DNA of 64,000 bases from Myxococcales bacterium (GTDB lineage Bacteria > Myxococcota_A > Bradymonadia > UBA7976 > UBA1532), in contig JACKDP010000005.1 of the NCBI GenBank assembly GCA_020633435.1, positions 124,001 to 188,000 on the forward strand. Direction: 5' to 3'. Every line of letters starts with the position of its first letter. Position 1 is the stretch's first letter. The notes under the pieces are model-generated. The model had not been told where the DNA came from. It worked only from the letters and a program-made list of their open reading frames with translations, and ran no database searches. Below, piece after piece: positions 16,510-24,591 of this stretch. Made by a program: the position numbers and the translations under genes.

Positions 16510-16991
16510 GGATCCCCCAGGGTGAAGTGGACGGCCAGGGCGGCCCCGGGGATGAAGCGGTCGTCGGCGGCGACGCGGACCCAGGAGAGGCCGACGCGGG
16601 GCTCCAGCGCGACGGTGGGGGTCACGTCGATGCGGGCGCCGGCCTCGGCGCCGACGGTGGGCGAGAACCGCGAGATGCGGGTGAGCGCGCCGTTGGGCCA
16701 GCCCTCCAGGCGGGCGATGCCGGCGCGGCCCAGCAGCGTGAGGGCCAGGCCGTCGCCCAGGGCCAGGCTGGCGCCGGCCAGGGCCACGCCCTCGAAGCGC
16801 TGGCTGATGAGCTTGCGGTCCGGGTTGGTGTCGTTGACGCCGCCGCCCCAGCCGACGGCGGCCCCCAGGACGGTGCCGGGCACCGGGGCCCAGCGCACGT
16901 CGGCCTCCAGGCCACCGAGGGTGGGGGCGTCCTCGGGCAGGTCGAGGCGCAGGGCCACCCCCAGGCTCAGCGCCGCGAGCAGGGGCGTCAC
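16506..16991 (-). CDS. Small exported beta-barrel-like protein
   Basis: The 161-residue product starts with a short hydrophobic segment (TPLLAALSLGVALRL) that may be a signal peptide. The rest is a series of alternating hydrophobic strands with Gly/Ala-rich turns (VLGAAVGWGGGVND, ALAGASLALGDGLALTLLG, TVGAEAGARIDV, EPRVGLSWVRV) and ends ALAVHFTLGDP. This is typical of a small outer-membrane barrel or lipocalin-like protein. I cannot name a family. It overlaps the biotin-carrier gene upstream and the oxidoreductase downstream by four bases each, so all four genes from 18989 to 15505 are probably one transcript, although their roles look unrelated. Confidence 0.7.
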   Translation of the reverse strand: MTPLLAALSLGVALRLDLPEDAPTLGGLEADVRWAPVPGTVLGAAVGWGGGVNDTNPDRKLISQRFEGVALAGASLALGDGLALTLLGRAGIARLEGWPNGALTRISRFSPTVGAEAGARIDVTPTVALEPRVGLSWVRVAADDRFIPGAALAVHFTLGDP

Positions 16992-17500
16992 GGGGCGGCC
17001 AGCACCACCAGCTCCGCCCCCCCGTCCACCAGATCCCCGGGGGCGCAGCGGATGGTCTCGACGACGCCGCGGGCCTCGGCCCGCAGCTCGTTCTCCATCT
17101 TCATGGCCTCGACGATGACGACGCCGTCGCCGACCTCCACCGTCTGGCCCGGGGTCACCAGCACCTTCACGACGCGGCCCGGCATGGGCGAGCAGACGGT
17201 GCGCGCGCCGGTGCCGCCCTGGGCCTCGCGCTTGCGGTCGCGGCGCCGGGCGGCGGCGGGGCTCTGCACCCGCAGCTTCAGGCTGTGGCCACCGGCGTGG
17301 GCGTAGGTGAACTCGCCCGCGCTGGCGAGCCGCACCGCCGTCGTCGTGGCGCCGTCGAGGACGTGGGCCCCGAGGCCGTTGGCGTCCGCCCGCACCTCGC
17401 GCAGGGGGCCATCCCCGACCTGCACCGCGTAGCGCTCGCCGCCGAGGGGGCGCACGTCGACGGCGACGGATTCGCCCTGGATTTCAATGATGTAGCGCAT
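16988..17500 (-). CDS. Biotin carboxyl carrier (biotin/lipoyl attachment) protein
   Basis: The 170-residue protein ends in a biotinyl domain (about 95-170) with the attachment motif EAMKMENE, where the Lys is biotinylated, preceded by PMPGRVVKVLVTPGQTVEVGD. The N-terminal half (EVRADANGLGAHVLDG and following) resembles the linker found between biotin carboxylase and biotinyl domains in alpha subunits of acyl-CoA carboxylases. The ATG lies at 17500, one base after the stop of the biotin carboxylase at 17502. Together the two genes make a split alpha subunit, as in propionyl/acetyl-CoA carboxylases. The carboxyltransferase partner is not in the window. Confidence 0.93.
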   Translation of the reverse strand: MRYIIEIQGESVAVDVRPLGGERYAVQVGDGPLREVRADANGLGAHVLDGATTTAVRLASAGEFTYAHAGGHSLKLRVQSPAAARRRDRKREAQGGTGARTVCSPMPGRVVKVLVTPGQTVEVGDGVVIVEAMKMENELRAEARGVVETIRCAPGDLVDGGAELVVLAAP

Positions 17501-17501
17501 C

Positions 17502-18989
17502 TCAGCCCCCCATCCGCCGGCCGGACGTCCACCAGCCGCTCGGGGTGTCGTCGTCGCCGGCCCGGCTCGCGCGGGCCTCGTCGGCGCGGTGCCGCGCCAC
17601 GGCGGCGGCCACCAGCATGGCCTCGCGCAAGGCGGCGTCGGGCGTGGCGGCCGGCGGCACGCCGCTGCCGAGCAGGCCCGTGTCGTAGTCGCCCGCCGCG
17701 AAGCGCGGGTCCTTCAGGATGCGCCGGTGCAGGGCCAGGTTCGTCGTCAGCCCCAGGACGACCGTCTCGTCCAGCGCCCGGCCCATGCGGGCGATGGCCA
17801 TGGCGCGGTCCTCGCCCCAGGTGCAGAGCTTGGCCACCATGGGGTCGTAGGCCATCGGCACCCGGGACTGGCCGTCGATGCCGGCGTCCACCCGCACGCC
17901 CGGGCCCGTCGGCCAGCGGACCTGGGCCACGTCGCCGGGGCTCGGCAGGAACGTCTCGGGATCCTCGGCGTACAGGCGGCACTCGAGGGCGTGGCCCCGG
18001 GGCGCCAGGTCGGCCTGGGTGAAGGGCAGGGCCTGCCCGGCGGCGATGCGCACCTGCCAGGCCACCAGGTCGAGGCCGTAGACCAGCTCGGTGACCGGGT
18101 GCTCCACCTGGAGGCGGGTGTTCATCTCCAGGAAGTAGAACTGCCGGTCGCCGCCCACCAGGAACTCGACGGTGCCGGCGCCGACGTAGCCGCAGGCCCG
18201 GGCGGCGGCGACGGCCACCGCGCCCATGGCCGCGCGGATGCCGTCGTCGATGAACGGGCTCGGGCACTCCTCCAGCACCTTCTGGTGGCGGCGCTGGGCG
18301 CTGCACTCGCGCTCGCCCACGTACAGGGCGTTGCCGTGGGCGTCGCAGAGGATCTGGATCTCGATGTGGTGCGGCCGCTGGACGAACTTCTCGACGTAGA
18401 CGGCGTCGTCGCCGAAGGCCCCGGCGGCCTCGCGGCGCGCGCCGTCCAGGGCGTCGGCGAAGCCGTCCTCCCCGTGGACGAGGCGCATGCCCTTGCCGCC
18501 GCCGCCGGCGGAGGCCTTGAGCATCACCGGGAAGCCCACCTGGCGGGCGATGGCCAGCGCCTCGGCGGGGTCGGCGACGGGCTCGGAGACGCCGGGCACC
18601 AGGGGCACGCCCGCGGCGGCCACCGTGCGGCGCGCCAGCAGCTTGTCGCCCATGGCGGTGATGGCGGCGGGCGGCGGGCCGATCCACACCAGCCCGGCGT
18701 CGGCGACGCGGCGCGCGAACTCCGCGTTCTCACTGAGGAATCCGTAGCCCGGGTGGATGGCCTGGGCCCCCGACCGGCGCGCGGCGTCGAGCACCGCGTC
18801 CATGTTCAGGTAGCTCTGGCGGGAGGCCTCGGGGCCGACGCAGTACGCCCGATCGGCGGCCCGCACGTGCAGGGCGTGGGCGTCGGCCTCCGAGTAGATG
18901 GCGATGGGGCTGATGCCCAGGTCTCGCAGGGTGCGCATGACCCGCACCGCGATCTCGCCGCGATTGGCGACGAGCACACGCTCGAACAT
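17502..18989 (-). CDS. Biotin carboxylase subunit of acyl-CoA carboxylase
   Basis: The 495-residue protein carboxylates biotin using ATP and bicarbonate. Features: FERVLVANRGEIAVRVMRTL at the start, GGGGKGMRLVHG (ATP-grasp glycine loop, about residues 157-168), LEMNTRLQVEHPVTE (about 280-294), and the usual biotin-carboxylase C-domain. It is slightly longer than bacterial AccC (about 450), with a C-terminal extension ending TSGRRMGG, as in acyl/propionyl-CoA carboxylase alpha subunits. The start at 18989 is chosen over an ATG at 19007 because a GGAGGAG site lies eight bases upstream and the family start is MFERVLVANRGE. It is followed by the carrier gene after a one-base gap. Confidence 0.95.
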   Translation of the reverse strand: MFERVLVANRGEIAVRVMRTLRDLGISPIAIYSEADAHALHVRAADRAYCVGPEASRQSYLNMDAVLDAARRSGAQAIHPGYGFLSENAEFARRVADAGLVWIGPPPAAITAMGDKLLARRTVAAAGVPLVPGVSEPVADPAEALAIARQVGFPVMLKASAGGGGKGMRLVHGEDGFADALDGARREAAGAFGDDAVYVEKFVQRPHHIEIQILCDAHGNALYVGERECSAQRRHQKVLEECPSPFIDDGIRAAMGAVAVAAARACGYVGAGTVEFLVGGDRQFYFLEMNTRLQVEHPVTELVYGLDLVAWQVRIAAGQALPFTQADLAPRGHALECRLYAEDPETFLPSPGDVAQVRWPTGPGVRVDAGIDGQSRVPMAYDPMVAKLCTWGEDRAMAIARMGRALDETVVLGLTTNLALHRRILKDPRFAAGDYDTGLLGSGVPPAATPDAALREAMLVAAAVARHRADEARASRAGDDDTPSGWWTSGRRMGG

Positions 18990-19047
18990 CCGACAGCTCC
19001 TCCGCACCCGATCGGGACGGAGAAGCTAGCAGAGTCCGACCGTCAGG

Positions 19048-20907
19048 TCACGGGGCGGGGGGCGGCGGCGGCATCATCTCGCCGCCCGCGGCGGGCCGGC
19101 ACTCGACGCGGCAGGCGGGGGGCAGGTTGGGATCCATGCCGTCGCAGATCTGGGCCGGCGCGCAGGCGGCGTCGGCGCGGCACATCTCCTCCGTCAGGCC
19201 GTCGCAGTAGTCCTCCGGCGTCAGGCACTGGTCGGGCGTGAGGCCGCACAGGCAGGCGCCATCGGCGTCGCAGCGGCAGTCCACGTCGTTGCCGAAGACG
19301 CAGTCGGCGCGGGCCTGGCAGTCGCGCTGGGCGAGCTGGGCGCAGGCGGCCAGCGGGGGCTCGGCGGCGGCGCAGACGCCGACGTCGTCGCACTGGCAGA
19401 TCTCGCGGCCGTCGGGGCCGACGATGCACTCGCAGACGCCCATGCCCGCGGGCTGCCAGGCGCAGCCCTCGGCGGCGGCGCAGGCGTCGGCGGCGAGGCC
19501 CGCGCAGGCGTCCGCCGGGGGCGGATCCACCGGGGCGGCGTCGATGCAGCCGTAGCAGGCGTCCGGGCAGGCCGGCGGGGCGATGATCAGGCACTGCACG
19601 CCGGGCGGGCAGGCGACGACGGGGCAGTCGGCGCACTCGGGGCGATCCTGGCCGTTGGGGGCCCAGACGCAGCCGGCGGCGGCGCCACAGGCGAGCGCGT
19701 CGGCCTGCTCGGCGCAGACCGGGGCCACCACGCAGACCTGCTCGATGGCGCAGGGGCAGGGCGCCGGGCGGCCGTTGGGATCGGGGGGCAGCGCCGGGTC
19801 GCAGTCGCAGACCTCACGCTCCTCGAGGGCGCAGCGGGGATCGGCCAGGCAGGCCATGGGATCGGCGCCCTCGCAGGCGGGCGGCGGGGCGGGGCTGCAG
19901 ACGAGCTGCTCGGGGCAGGGCGGCGGCGCGATCCGGGCCATGTCGGCGTCCGGGGGCGGCGCGGGCACCTCGCCGTCGCAGGCGAAGATGGACTCGAGCA
20001 CGCAGCGCGCGTCGGCCTCGCAGAGGTCCAGCGCGCGGTCCGCGCAGCCGACCGGGTCGTCGGGGCCGCAGGCGGGGCCGGCCGGGGTGTCGCGGAGCTG
20101 GCAGCCCGGGGTGGCGTCGCAGGCCGCGGGGGGCACGTCGGCGCAGTCGAGCACGCGGATGGCGCAGCCTACGAAGACGTCCGGGCAGACGCAGGGCTCG
20201 CACATCTCGCCCTCGGGGCACGGCGGGGGGCAGGCGCAGTCGGCCGGGCCGTACTGGGCCTCGCAGTCGCGCCGCAGGCCGCAGGCGGCCTCGTCGAGGG
20301 CGGCGCACTCGCCGTCCGGGCGGTCGAGGCAGCCGTCGCCGTCCCAGGCGCAGTCCCCGGACCGGCCGGCGCACTGGGCGATGTCCAGCTCGGCGCAGGG
20401 CAGCTCGGCGGGATCGGGCTCGCAGCCCGCGCCCGTCCAGGTGCAGACGGGGCGGCTGTTGCAGACGACCTCGTTGAGGCCGTAGCAGGGGTGGGCCTCC
20501 TCGCGCGTGCTGCAGCCCGAGCGCGTCCAGACGCACCCGGCCGCCTCGCAGGCCGCGGGATCGGGCTGGTCGCACATCGGCACGCCGCCGCCCATGCCGC
20601 CCTCACCGCCGCCCGCGCCGGCCATGCCGCCCGCGCCGCCCATGCCGCCAGCGCCGCCAGCGCCGCCCATGCCGCCCGCGCCGCCCATGCCGCCAGCCCC
20701 GCCGACGCCACCCGCGCCGCCCATGCCGGCCTCACCGCCGACGCCACCGGCGCCGCCCATGCCGCCCTCGCCCCCGGCGCCGCCGACGCCGCCCGCGCCC
20801 CCGCCGCCGTCGGCGCGGACCTCGGCGTCCGTCCCGTCGCCCGGCGTGTCGGTGTCACAGGCGACCAGCAGCGCGGCCGCGAGCCAGACTCCCCAGCGTG
20901 CTCTCAT
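19048..20907 (-). CDS. Cys-rich lipoprotein with long Gly-Ala-Met linker
   Basis: The 619-residue product has a lipoprotein signal ending LLVAC (Cys 17). A low-complexity linker of about 76 residues (34-109) of GGAGGMGG type follows. The remaining 500 residues are dense in Cys and Pro. They are built from repeats such as 'C...CVWT..GC', 'C..L....C....CAW....C' and 'PPPCPEGEMCEPC', in the style of Dickkopf-like or EGF-like modules, with likely many disulfides. It should be anchored in the outer membrane and face outward or the periplasm. No catalytic motif is seen. The linker in DNA is a run of gcc/cat-type triplets. Similar linkers occur in at least three other proteins of this window. Function unknown; a structural or binding surface protein is likely. 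Confidence 0.8.
   Translation of the reverse strand: MRARWGVWLAAALLVACDTDTPGDGTDAEVRADGGGGAGGVGGAGGEGGMGGAGGVGGEAGMGGAGGVGGAGGMGGAGGMGGAGGAGGMGGAGGMAGAGGGEGGMGGGVPMCDQPDPAACEAAGCVWTRSGCSTREEAHPCYGLNEVVCNSRPVCTWTGAGCEPDPAELPCAELDIAQCAGRSGDCAWDGDGCLDRPDGECAALDEAACGLRRDCEAQYGPADCACPPPCPEGEMCEPCVCPDVFVGCAIRVLDCADVPPAACDATPGCQLRDTPAGPACGPDDPVGCADRALDLCEADARCVLESIFACDGEVPAPPPDADMARIAPPPCPEQLVCSPAPPPACEGADPMACLADPRCALEEREVCDCDPALPPDPNGRPAPCPCAIEQVCVVAPVCAEQADALACGAAAGCVWAPNGQDRPECADCPVVACPPGVQCLIIAPPACPDACYGCIDAAPVDPPPADACAGLAADACAAAEGCAWQPAGMGVCECIVGPDGREICQCDDVGVCAAAEPPLAACAQLAQRDCQARADCVFGNDVDCRCDADGACLCGLTPDQCLTPEDYCDGLTEEMCRADAACAPAQICDGMDPNLPPACRVECRPAAGGEMMPPPPPAP
20581..20808 (-). repeat. 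Gly-Ala-Met linker coding repeat
   Basis: About 228 bases of near-perfect 9-15 base units built from gccgcccatgccgcc-like triplets encode the linker of the Cys-rich lipoprotein. The same unit recurs near 23170-23240, 23465-23625 and 48330-48470, making a dispersed repeat that could recombine or slip. Confidence 0.8.
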
Positions 20908-21002
20908 CGTGGTGTCTCCCCGTCCTCATCAGGCCCGCGGACCCGGCGTCCGCGCCACGGGGGGCAGCATAGCGCCCAGGGGGGGAGGGATTCGACCGAA
21001 GG

Positions 21003-21275
21003 TCAGTGGCCGAGCAGCTTGCGCCCGTAGTCCACCCGGCAGCGCGCCACGCACTCCCGGGCGCGCGCCTCCAGATCGGCCGGGCTGGTGCTGTGCTCGG
21101 CCAGGTCCGGCGCCACGTCGGCGCAGCGGATGTCACAGATGCGATCGACGGATCGCTGCTCGCCGACCGTGAGCTCACGGTCAGCGGGATCGCGGAGGAC
21201 CTTGGTGTAGATCACCCCCGCGATCATCGCGGTGGTCACCAGACCCATCAGCAGAAAGAGCGTGCGTAGCGACAT
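21003..21275 (-). CDS. Small membrane-anchored protein with four Cys
   Basis: The 90-residue protein has one N-terminal transmembrane helix (about residues 4-24, TLFLLMGLVTTAMIAGVIYT). Its soluble part contains two Cys pairs spaced CDIRC and CVARC, 'DRICDIRCADVAPDL' and 'ARECVARCRVDYG'. Two C-x3-C pairs about 25 residues apart suggest a small disulfide-stapled helical hairpin rather than a metal site. I do not recognise the family. It is 57 bases from the TPR lipoprotein stop and 95 bases from the Cys-rich lipoprotein start. Confidence 0.7.
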   Translation of the reverse strand: MSLRTLFLLMGLVTTAMIAGVIYTKVLRDPADRELTVGEQRSVDRICDIRCADVAPDLAEHSTSPADLEARARECVARCRVDYGRKLLGH

Positions 21276-21332
21276 GACGGCTCCCGCGCGGGGGAGGGGA
21301 TTCTGCCCCTCGGGGCCGTTGTGTGCAACCGG

Positions 21333-22724
21333 TCAGGGATCAGGCGTCTTCGGGTTGAGCGCGCGGGCCTCGGCGAGGGCCGCCGCGGCGGCCTCGGCCT
21401 CCCCCAGCCGGTGGTGGGCGTCGGCGATGCCCGCGAAGAACTCGTCGACGCGGATGGGGTACTTGCGGGCCGCCTCGATGGCCGCGTGGGCGCCGTCCTT
21501 GTCGCCCGCCGCCGCCCGGGCGCGGGCGGCGAGCACCCACGAGTCGGGGTCGCGGCGGACCTTCAGGTTGGCCTCGGCCCAGCGCAGCGCGAGGGCCGCG
21601 TCGGGCTTGTCCTCCAGCCAGAACGAGATGGCGTGGGCGGCGAGGGCGGTCGGGTACTTCTCCAGCAGGGCCTTCCAGCGGGCGTCGGCCGCGGTGAGGG
21701 CCGCCTCGGCGTCGGCCTTGCGGCCCAGGGCCTCCAGGGCCCCGGCCCGCGCCGCCATGAACTCCGGCAGGCCCGTCGAGGCCACCACCTCGTCGTAGAT
21801 CCGCAGGGAATCCGCGTAGTTGCCCAGCAGGCCCTCGACCTCGGCCAGGTGCTCGGCCACCACGAAGCTCTGAGGCAGGCGGTCGTAGGCCGACTGGAAG
21901 AAGACCTTCGCCTCGGGGTAGCGGCCCGTGCGCAGGCGCAGCAGCCCGCGCTGGAGATCGATCCAGCCGATGGCGCCGGGGTGGACGTCCCGGTAGGCGC
22001 CCGCGGCCAGCCGCAGCAGGCCGTCGGCCTCGTCGACCCGGCCGGCCTGGAAGGCGCGGATGGCTTCGTCGGCGTACTCCTGGAAACCCTTGGTGCGGCC
22101 CGCGGGCGTCGCCTGGTAGGGCGCGGCCGCCTCCCAGTCCCCCTGGTTGCGCAGCACGCTGCCGAGGGCGCGGCGGGCGCCGGCGTCGTCCGGGTTCTTC
22201 GCCAGGACGGCGTCCAGATCGGCCCGCGCCTCGGCGAAGCGGTGCAGGTAGGCGTAGCGGCCCGCCCGCAGGCGCAGCAGCTTCGCGTCCCCCGGGTGCA
22301 GCTTCAGGGCGCCGTCCAGCAGGGCGATGGCCTGGATCGCGTGGTCCAGATCGCCGTCCAGCGCGGACTGCTCCTGGTGCCACGTCGCGAGCGAGATGCG
22401 GGTGGCCACGTCGTCGGGCTTCTGGGCGTGCCGCTCGACCAGGGCCTTGCCGCGGCTCGCCAGGTTGTCCAGGTAGATGCGGGCGGCCGTCGACCGGACG
22501 GTCTGCGGGCCCTCGGGACCCGGGCGGACGGCGGCGTCCGGCTGGCGCGGGGCGGCCTTCCCCTTGAAGGAGATGACAGCGTTGGCCAGATCAGCGGTGG
22601 AGGCCGGCGCAGAGGCCGGCGCCGAGGCGGGGCTCCCCCCGGACGAGGGCGAGGCCGCGTCCGGGGTGGAGGCGGGCTGCCCGCAGGCGGCGAGCAGCGC
22701 CGCCGCCAGCAAGGCAGCGCGCAT
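21333..22724 (-). CDS. TPR-repeat lipoprotein
   Basis: The 463-residue product has a lipoprotein signal with lipobox LLAAC (Cys 14), a Ser/Pro/Ala-rich linker (about 15-45), and then tetratricopeptide repeats over most of its length (about 110-450), for example AIALLDGALKLHPGDAKLLRL and ARADLDAVLAKNPDDAGARR. TPRs bind proteins. It lies 11 bases after the second DUF4331-type gene in the same direction, a pairing I recall for DUF4331 proteins in other genomes, so it may be a helper of that protein. Outer-membrane anchoring is likely. Confidence 0.85.
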   Translation of the reverse strand: MRAALLAAALLAACGQPASTPDAASPSSGGSPASAPASAPASTADLANAVISFKGKAAPRQPDAAVRPGPEGPQTVRSTAARIYLDNLASRGKALVERHAQKPDDVATRISLATWHQEQSALDGDLDHAIQAIALLDGALKLHPGDAKLLRLRAGRYAYLHRFAEARADLDAVLAKNPDDAGARRALGSVLRNQGDWEAAAPYQATPAGRTKGFQEYADEAIRAFQAGRVDEADGLLRLAAGAYRDVHPGAIGWIDLQRGLLRLRTGRYPEAKVFFQSAYDRLPQSFVVAEHLAEVEGLLGNYADSLRIYDEVVASTGLPEFMAARAGALEALGRKADAEAALTAADARWKALLEKYPTALAAHAISFWLEDKPDAALALRWAEANLKVRRDPDSWVLAARARAAAGDKDGAHAAIEAARKYPIRVDEFFAGIADAHHRLGEAEAAAAALAEARALNPKTPDP

Positions 22725-22735
22725 GGGGTCCCCGA

Positions 22736-23707
22736 TCAGTTGGGGTTGGCGAGGTAGGGGAACATCATCTGGAAGGGCCGGTCGTTGGCGTCCACGCAGT
22801 CCCAGTTGGAGTCGAGCGGGGTGCCGACCAGGGCCGACAGCGTCACGTCGACGACGTTCTGGGTCAGGCTGCGGCCACCGCTGGTGCCCTCGGGGATGAC
22901 GCCGACGAGGGCGAGCTCCACCGTGAGGTAGCCATCGGCCGCGTAGGGCTTGCTGGTGTCGACGAGCAGGAAGTCGTCGGCCAGCACCGGGCCCACGGCC
23001 GCCGGGGGCAGCAGGGGATCACCGCCGCCCAGGGCGTCCACGGCCATCAGCGAGGCGGTGATGACCCCGCCCCACGCGTCGCTCCAGCCCGCCGGGTTGG
23101 CGTCCTGGTTGTAGGCGTCCTTCATGTCGGAGGGGATCAGCGCGGTGCTGACCGCCGGACGGCCGGTGCGGTCGATCTGGGTGCCGCCCATCATGCCGCC
23201 GGCGCCGCCCATGCCACCCTCGCCGCCCATGCCGCCGCCGCCGCCCTGGCAGGCCTCGCGGAAGCTGGCGTTGATGTTGGACAGGGTGTTGATCGTGCCC
23301 TCGCAGTTGTCGCCGTTGACCAGCGCGGCCAGGGCGGGCTGCATGCCGCAGGTCTCCACGCAGCCGTCCACGAACGCCTGCAGGTTGTCCTCGGTGATGC
23401 CCGGGCAGATGTCGGGCAGGGCGCAGTTGCCGAGGGTCGTGCAGACGGCCACGCAGTCGGGGCCCATCATGCCACCGGCGCCGCCGGCGCCGCCGCCCAT
23501 GCCGCCCTCGCCGCCGGCACCACCGCCAGCGCCGCCCATGCCGCCCTCGCCGCCGGCACCACCGCCGGCGCCGCCCATGCCCGCGCCGCCGTCGGCGCCG
23601 CCGCCAGCGCCACCCGCGCCGCCGTCGCCCCCGTCGTCGTCACACGCCACGTTGAACATCGCCACCGCGGCGATGGCGATCAGGATGCTCTTCAGATCGG
23701 TCCGCAT
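22736..23707 (-). CDS. DUF4331 C-terminal half with Cys-rich insert and Gly-Ala linkers (lipoprotein)
   Basis: The 323-residue product has a lipoprotein signal (FNVACDDD, Cys near residue 22) and two Gly-Gly-Ala-Gly-Gly-Met linkers (about 28-82 and 156-177). Between them lies a domain of about 70 residues with eight Cys (CVAVCTTLGNCALPDIC). The last 145 residues match the second half of DUF4331 proteins: TQIDRTGRPAVSTALIP, DAYNQDANPAG, and the ending NVVDVTLSALVG...DGVDAN-like VDANDRPFQMMFPYL. The first half is encoded by the gene upstream, three bases away. DUF4331 proteins are exported and of unknown function. The two halves may associate in the envelope. Confidence 0.82.
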   Translation of the reverse strand: MRTDLKSILIAIAAVAMFNVACDDDGGDGGAGGAGGGADGGAGMGGAGGGAGGEGGMGGAGGGAGGEGGMGGGAGGAGGMMGPDCVAVCTTLGNCALPDICPGITEDNLQAFVDGCVETCGMQPALAALVNGDNCEGTINTLSNINASFREACQGGGGGMGGEGGMGGAGGMMGGTQIDRTGRPAVSTALIPSDMKDAYNQDANPAGWSDAWGGVITASLMAVDALGGGDPLLPPAAVGPVLADDFLLVDTSKPYAADGYLTVELALVGVIPEGTSGGRSLTQNVVDVTLSALVGTPLDSNWDCVDANDRPFQMMFPYLANPN

Positions 23708-23710
23708 GCC

Positions 23711-24331
23711 TCAGCCCTCCCGCCGCGAGGTGCTCGCCCAGATGGCCAGCACGGGGTTCTCGGCGTCCTGGAGGAAGACCTCCTTGCGCACCTCGATGAC
23801 GATGCCGAGCACGTTCAGGCCGGCGAAGAAGTCCCCGTTGCCGCCGGCCTCGGGGGCCAGGAGGCAGAAGGGGTTGGCGTCGGGGTTGGCGCCCGTGACC
23901 TGCTGGAAGGCCGCGAGATCAAAGAAGAAGGGGTCGTCACGCAGGCCGGCGTAGGCGGTGATGCTGTCGCCGGTGGCCGTCATGCCGATGGTGCCCGACG
24001 CCATCACGCCCGAGCCGTCCGGGCCGGCGCAGGTGTAGTTGTTGGCGGTGAACGTGCAGGTGATGTTGCGGGCGACGCCGTCGCCGTTGCGCACCACGTG
24101 GAACGTGTAGTCCGCCGCGTCCGAGAACTTGGAGCCCGGCCCGGCGATCGGGTTGACCGCCATGATCAGGACCAGCTTGTCCGGATCGTTCGGCGAGACG
24201 AACGCGAAGAGGTCGGTGATGTCGGTGGAGGCGTCCTCCGTGACCGACGGGCTGTCGAGGTGGTCGGCTGCGAGCGCGGGGGTGCTGAACACCCCACACG
24301 CGAGCGCCGCGAGCCATCGCAATCGCTTCAT
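23711..24331 (-). CDS. DUF4331 N-terminal half, exported
   Basis: The 206-residue product has a Sec signal (RWLAALACGVFSTPALA) and then the DUF4331 opening: DHLDSPSVTEDASTDITDLF, AFVSPNDPDKLVLIMAVNP, and a beta-rich stretch with YTFHVVRNGDGVARNITC. It ends at FLQDAENPVLAIWASTSRREG. Full DUF4331 proteins normally continue into the 'RMG.P.VNT.LIP' half, which is here the separate downstream gene. The ATG at 24331 follows a GGGGAGGCAGGGGGAAAC site. It is the first gene of the set that runs to 21333. The division could be natural, because both halves have their own signals and start sites. Confidence 0.82.
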   Translation of the reverse strand: MKRLRWLAALACGVFSTPALAADHLDSPSVTEDASTDITDLFAFVSPNDPDKLVLIMAVNPIAGPGSKFSDAADYTFHVVRNGDGVARNITCTFTANNYTCAGPDGSGVMASGTIGMTATGDSITAYAGLRDDPFFFDLAAFQQVTGANPDANPFCLLAPEAGGNGDFFAGLNVLGIVIEVRKEVFLQDAENPVLAIWASTSRREG

Positions 24332-24591
24332 GTTTCCCCCTGCCTCCCCTTGGCAGTGTTGGTGGCGTCGAGAGTGAACCACAGAGCCGTACGTCCACGC
24401 CAGCAGAGCGGATCGACGTTTTTTTCCAGCGTGGTGGTCGGCCGACCCCCGGGACCGCCGACCGCAAACCGATGCGGGACCCCGGCCGCCGGTTGCGCGG
24501 CGGTCCGGCGAGGCGGCGCCCAGCCCCCTTTCGTCGGCGGGCGGACCGTGGCATGTAGGCCCGGTCCAGATGGGCGCAGAGGGAGGCGCGG

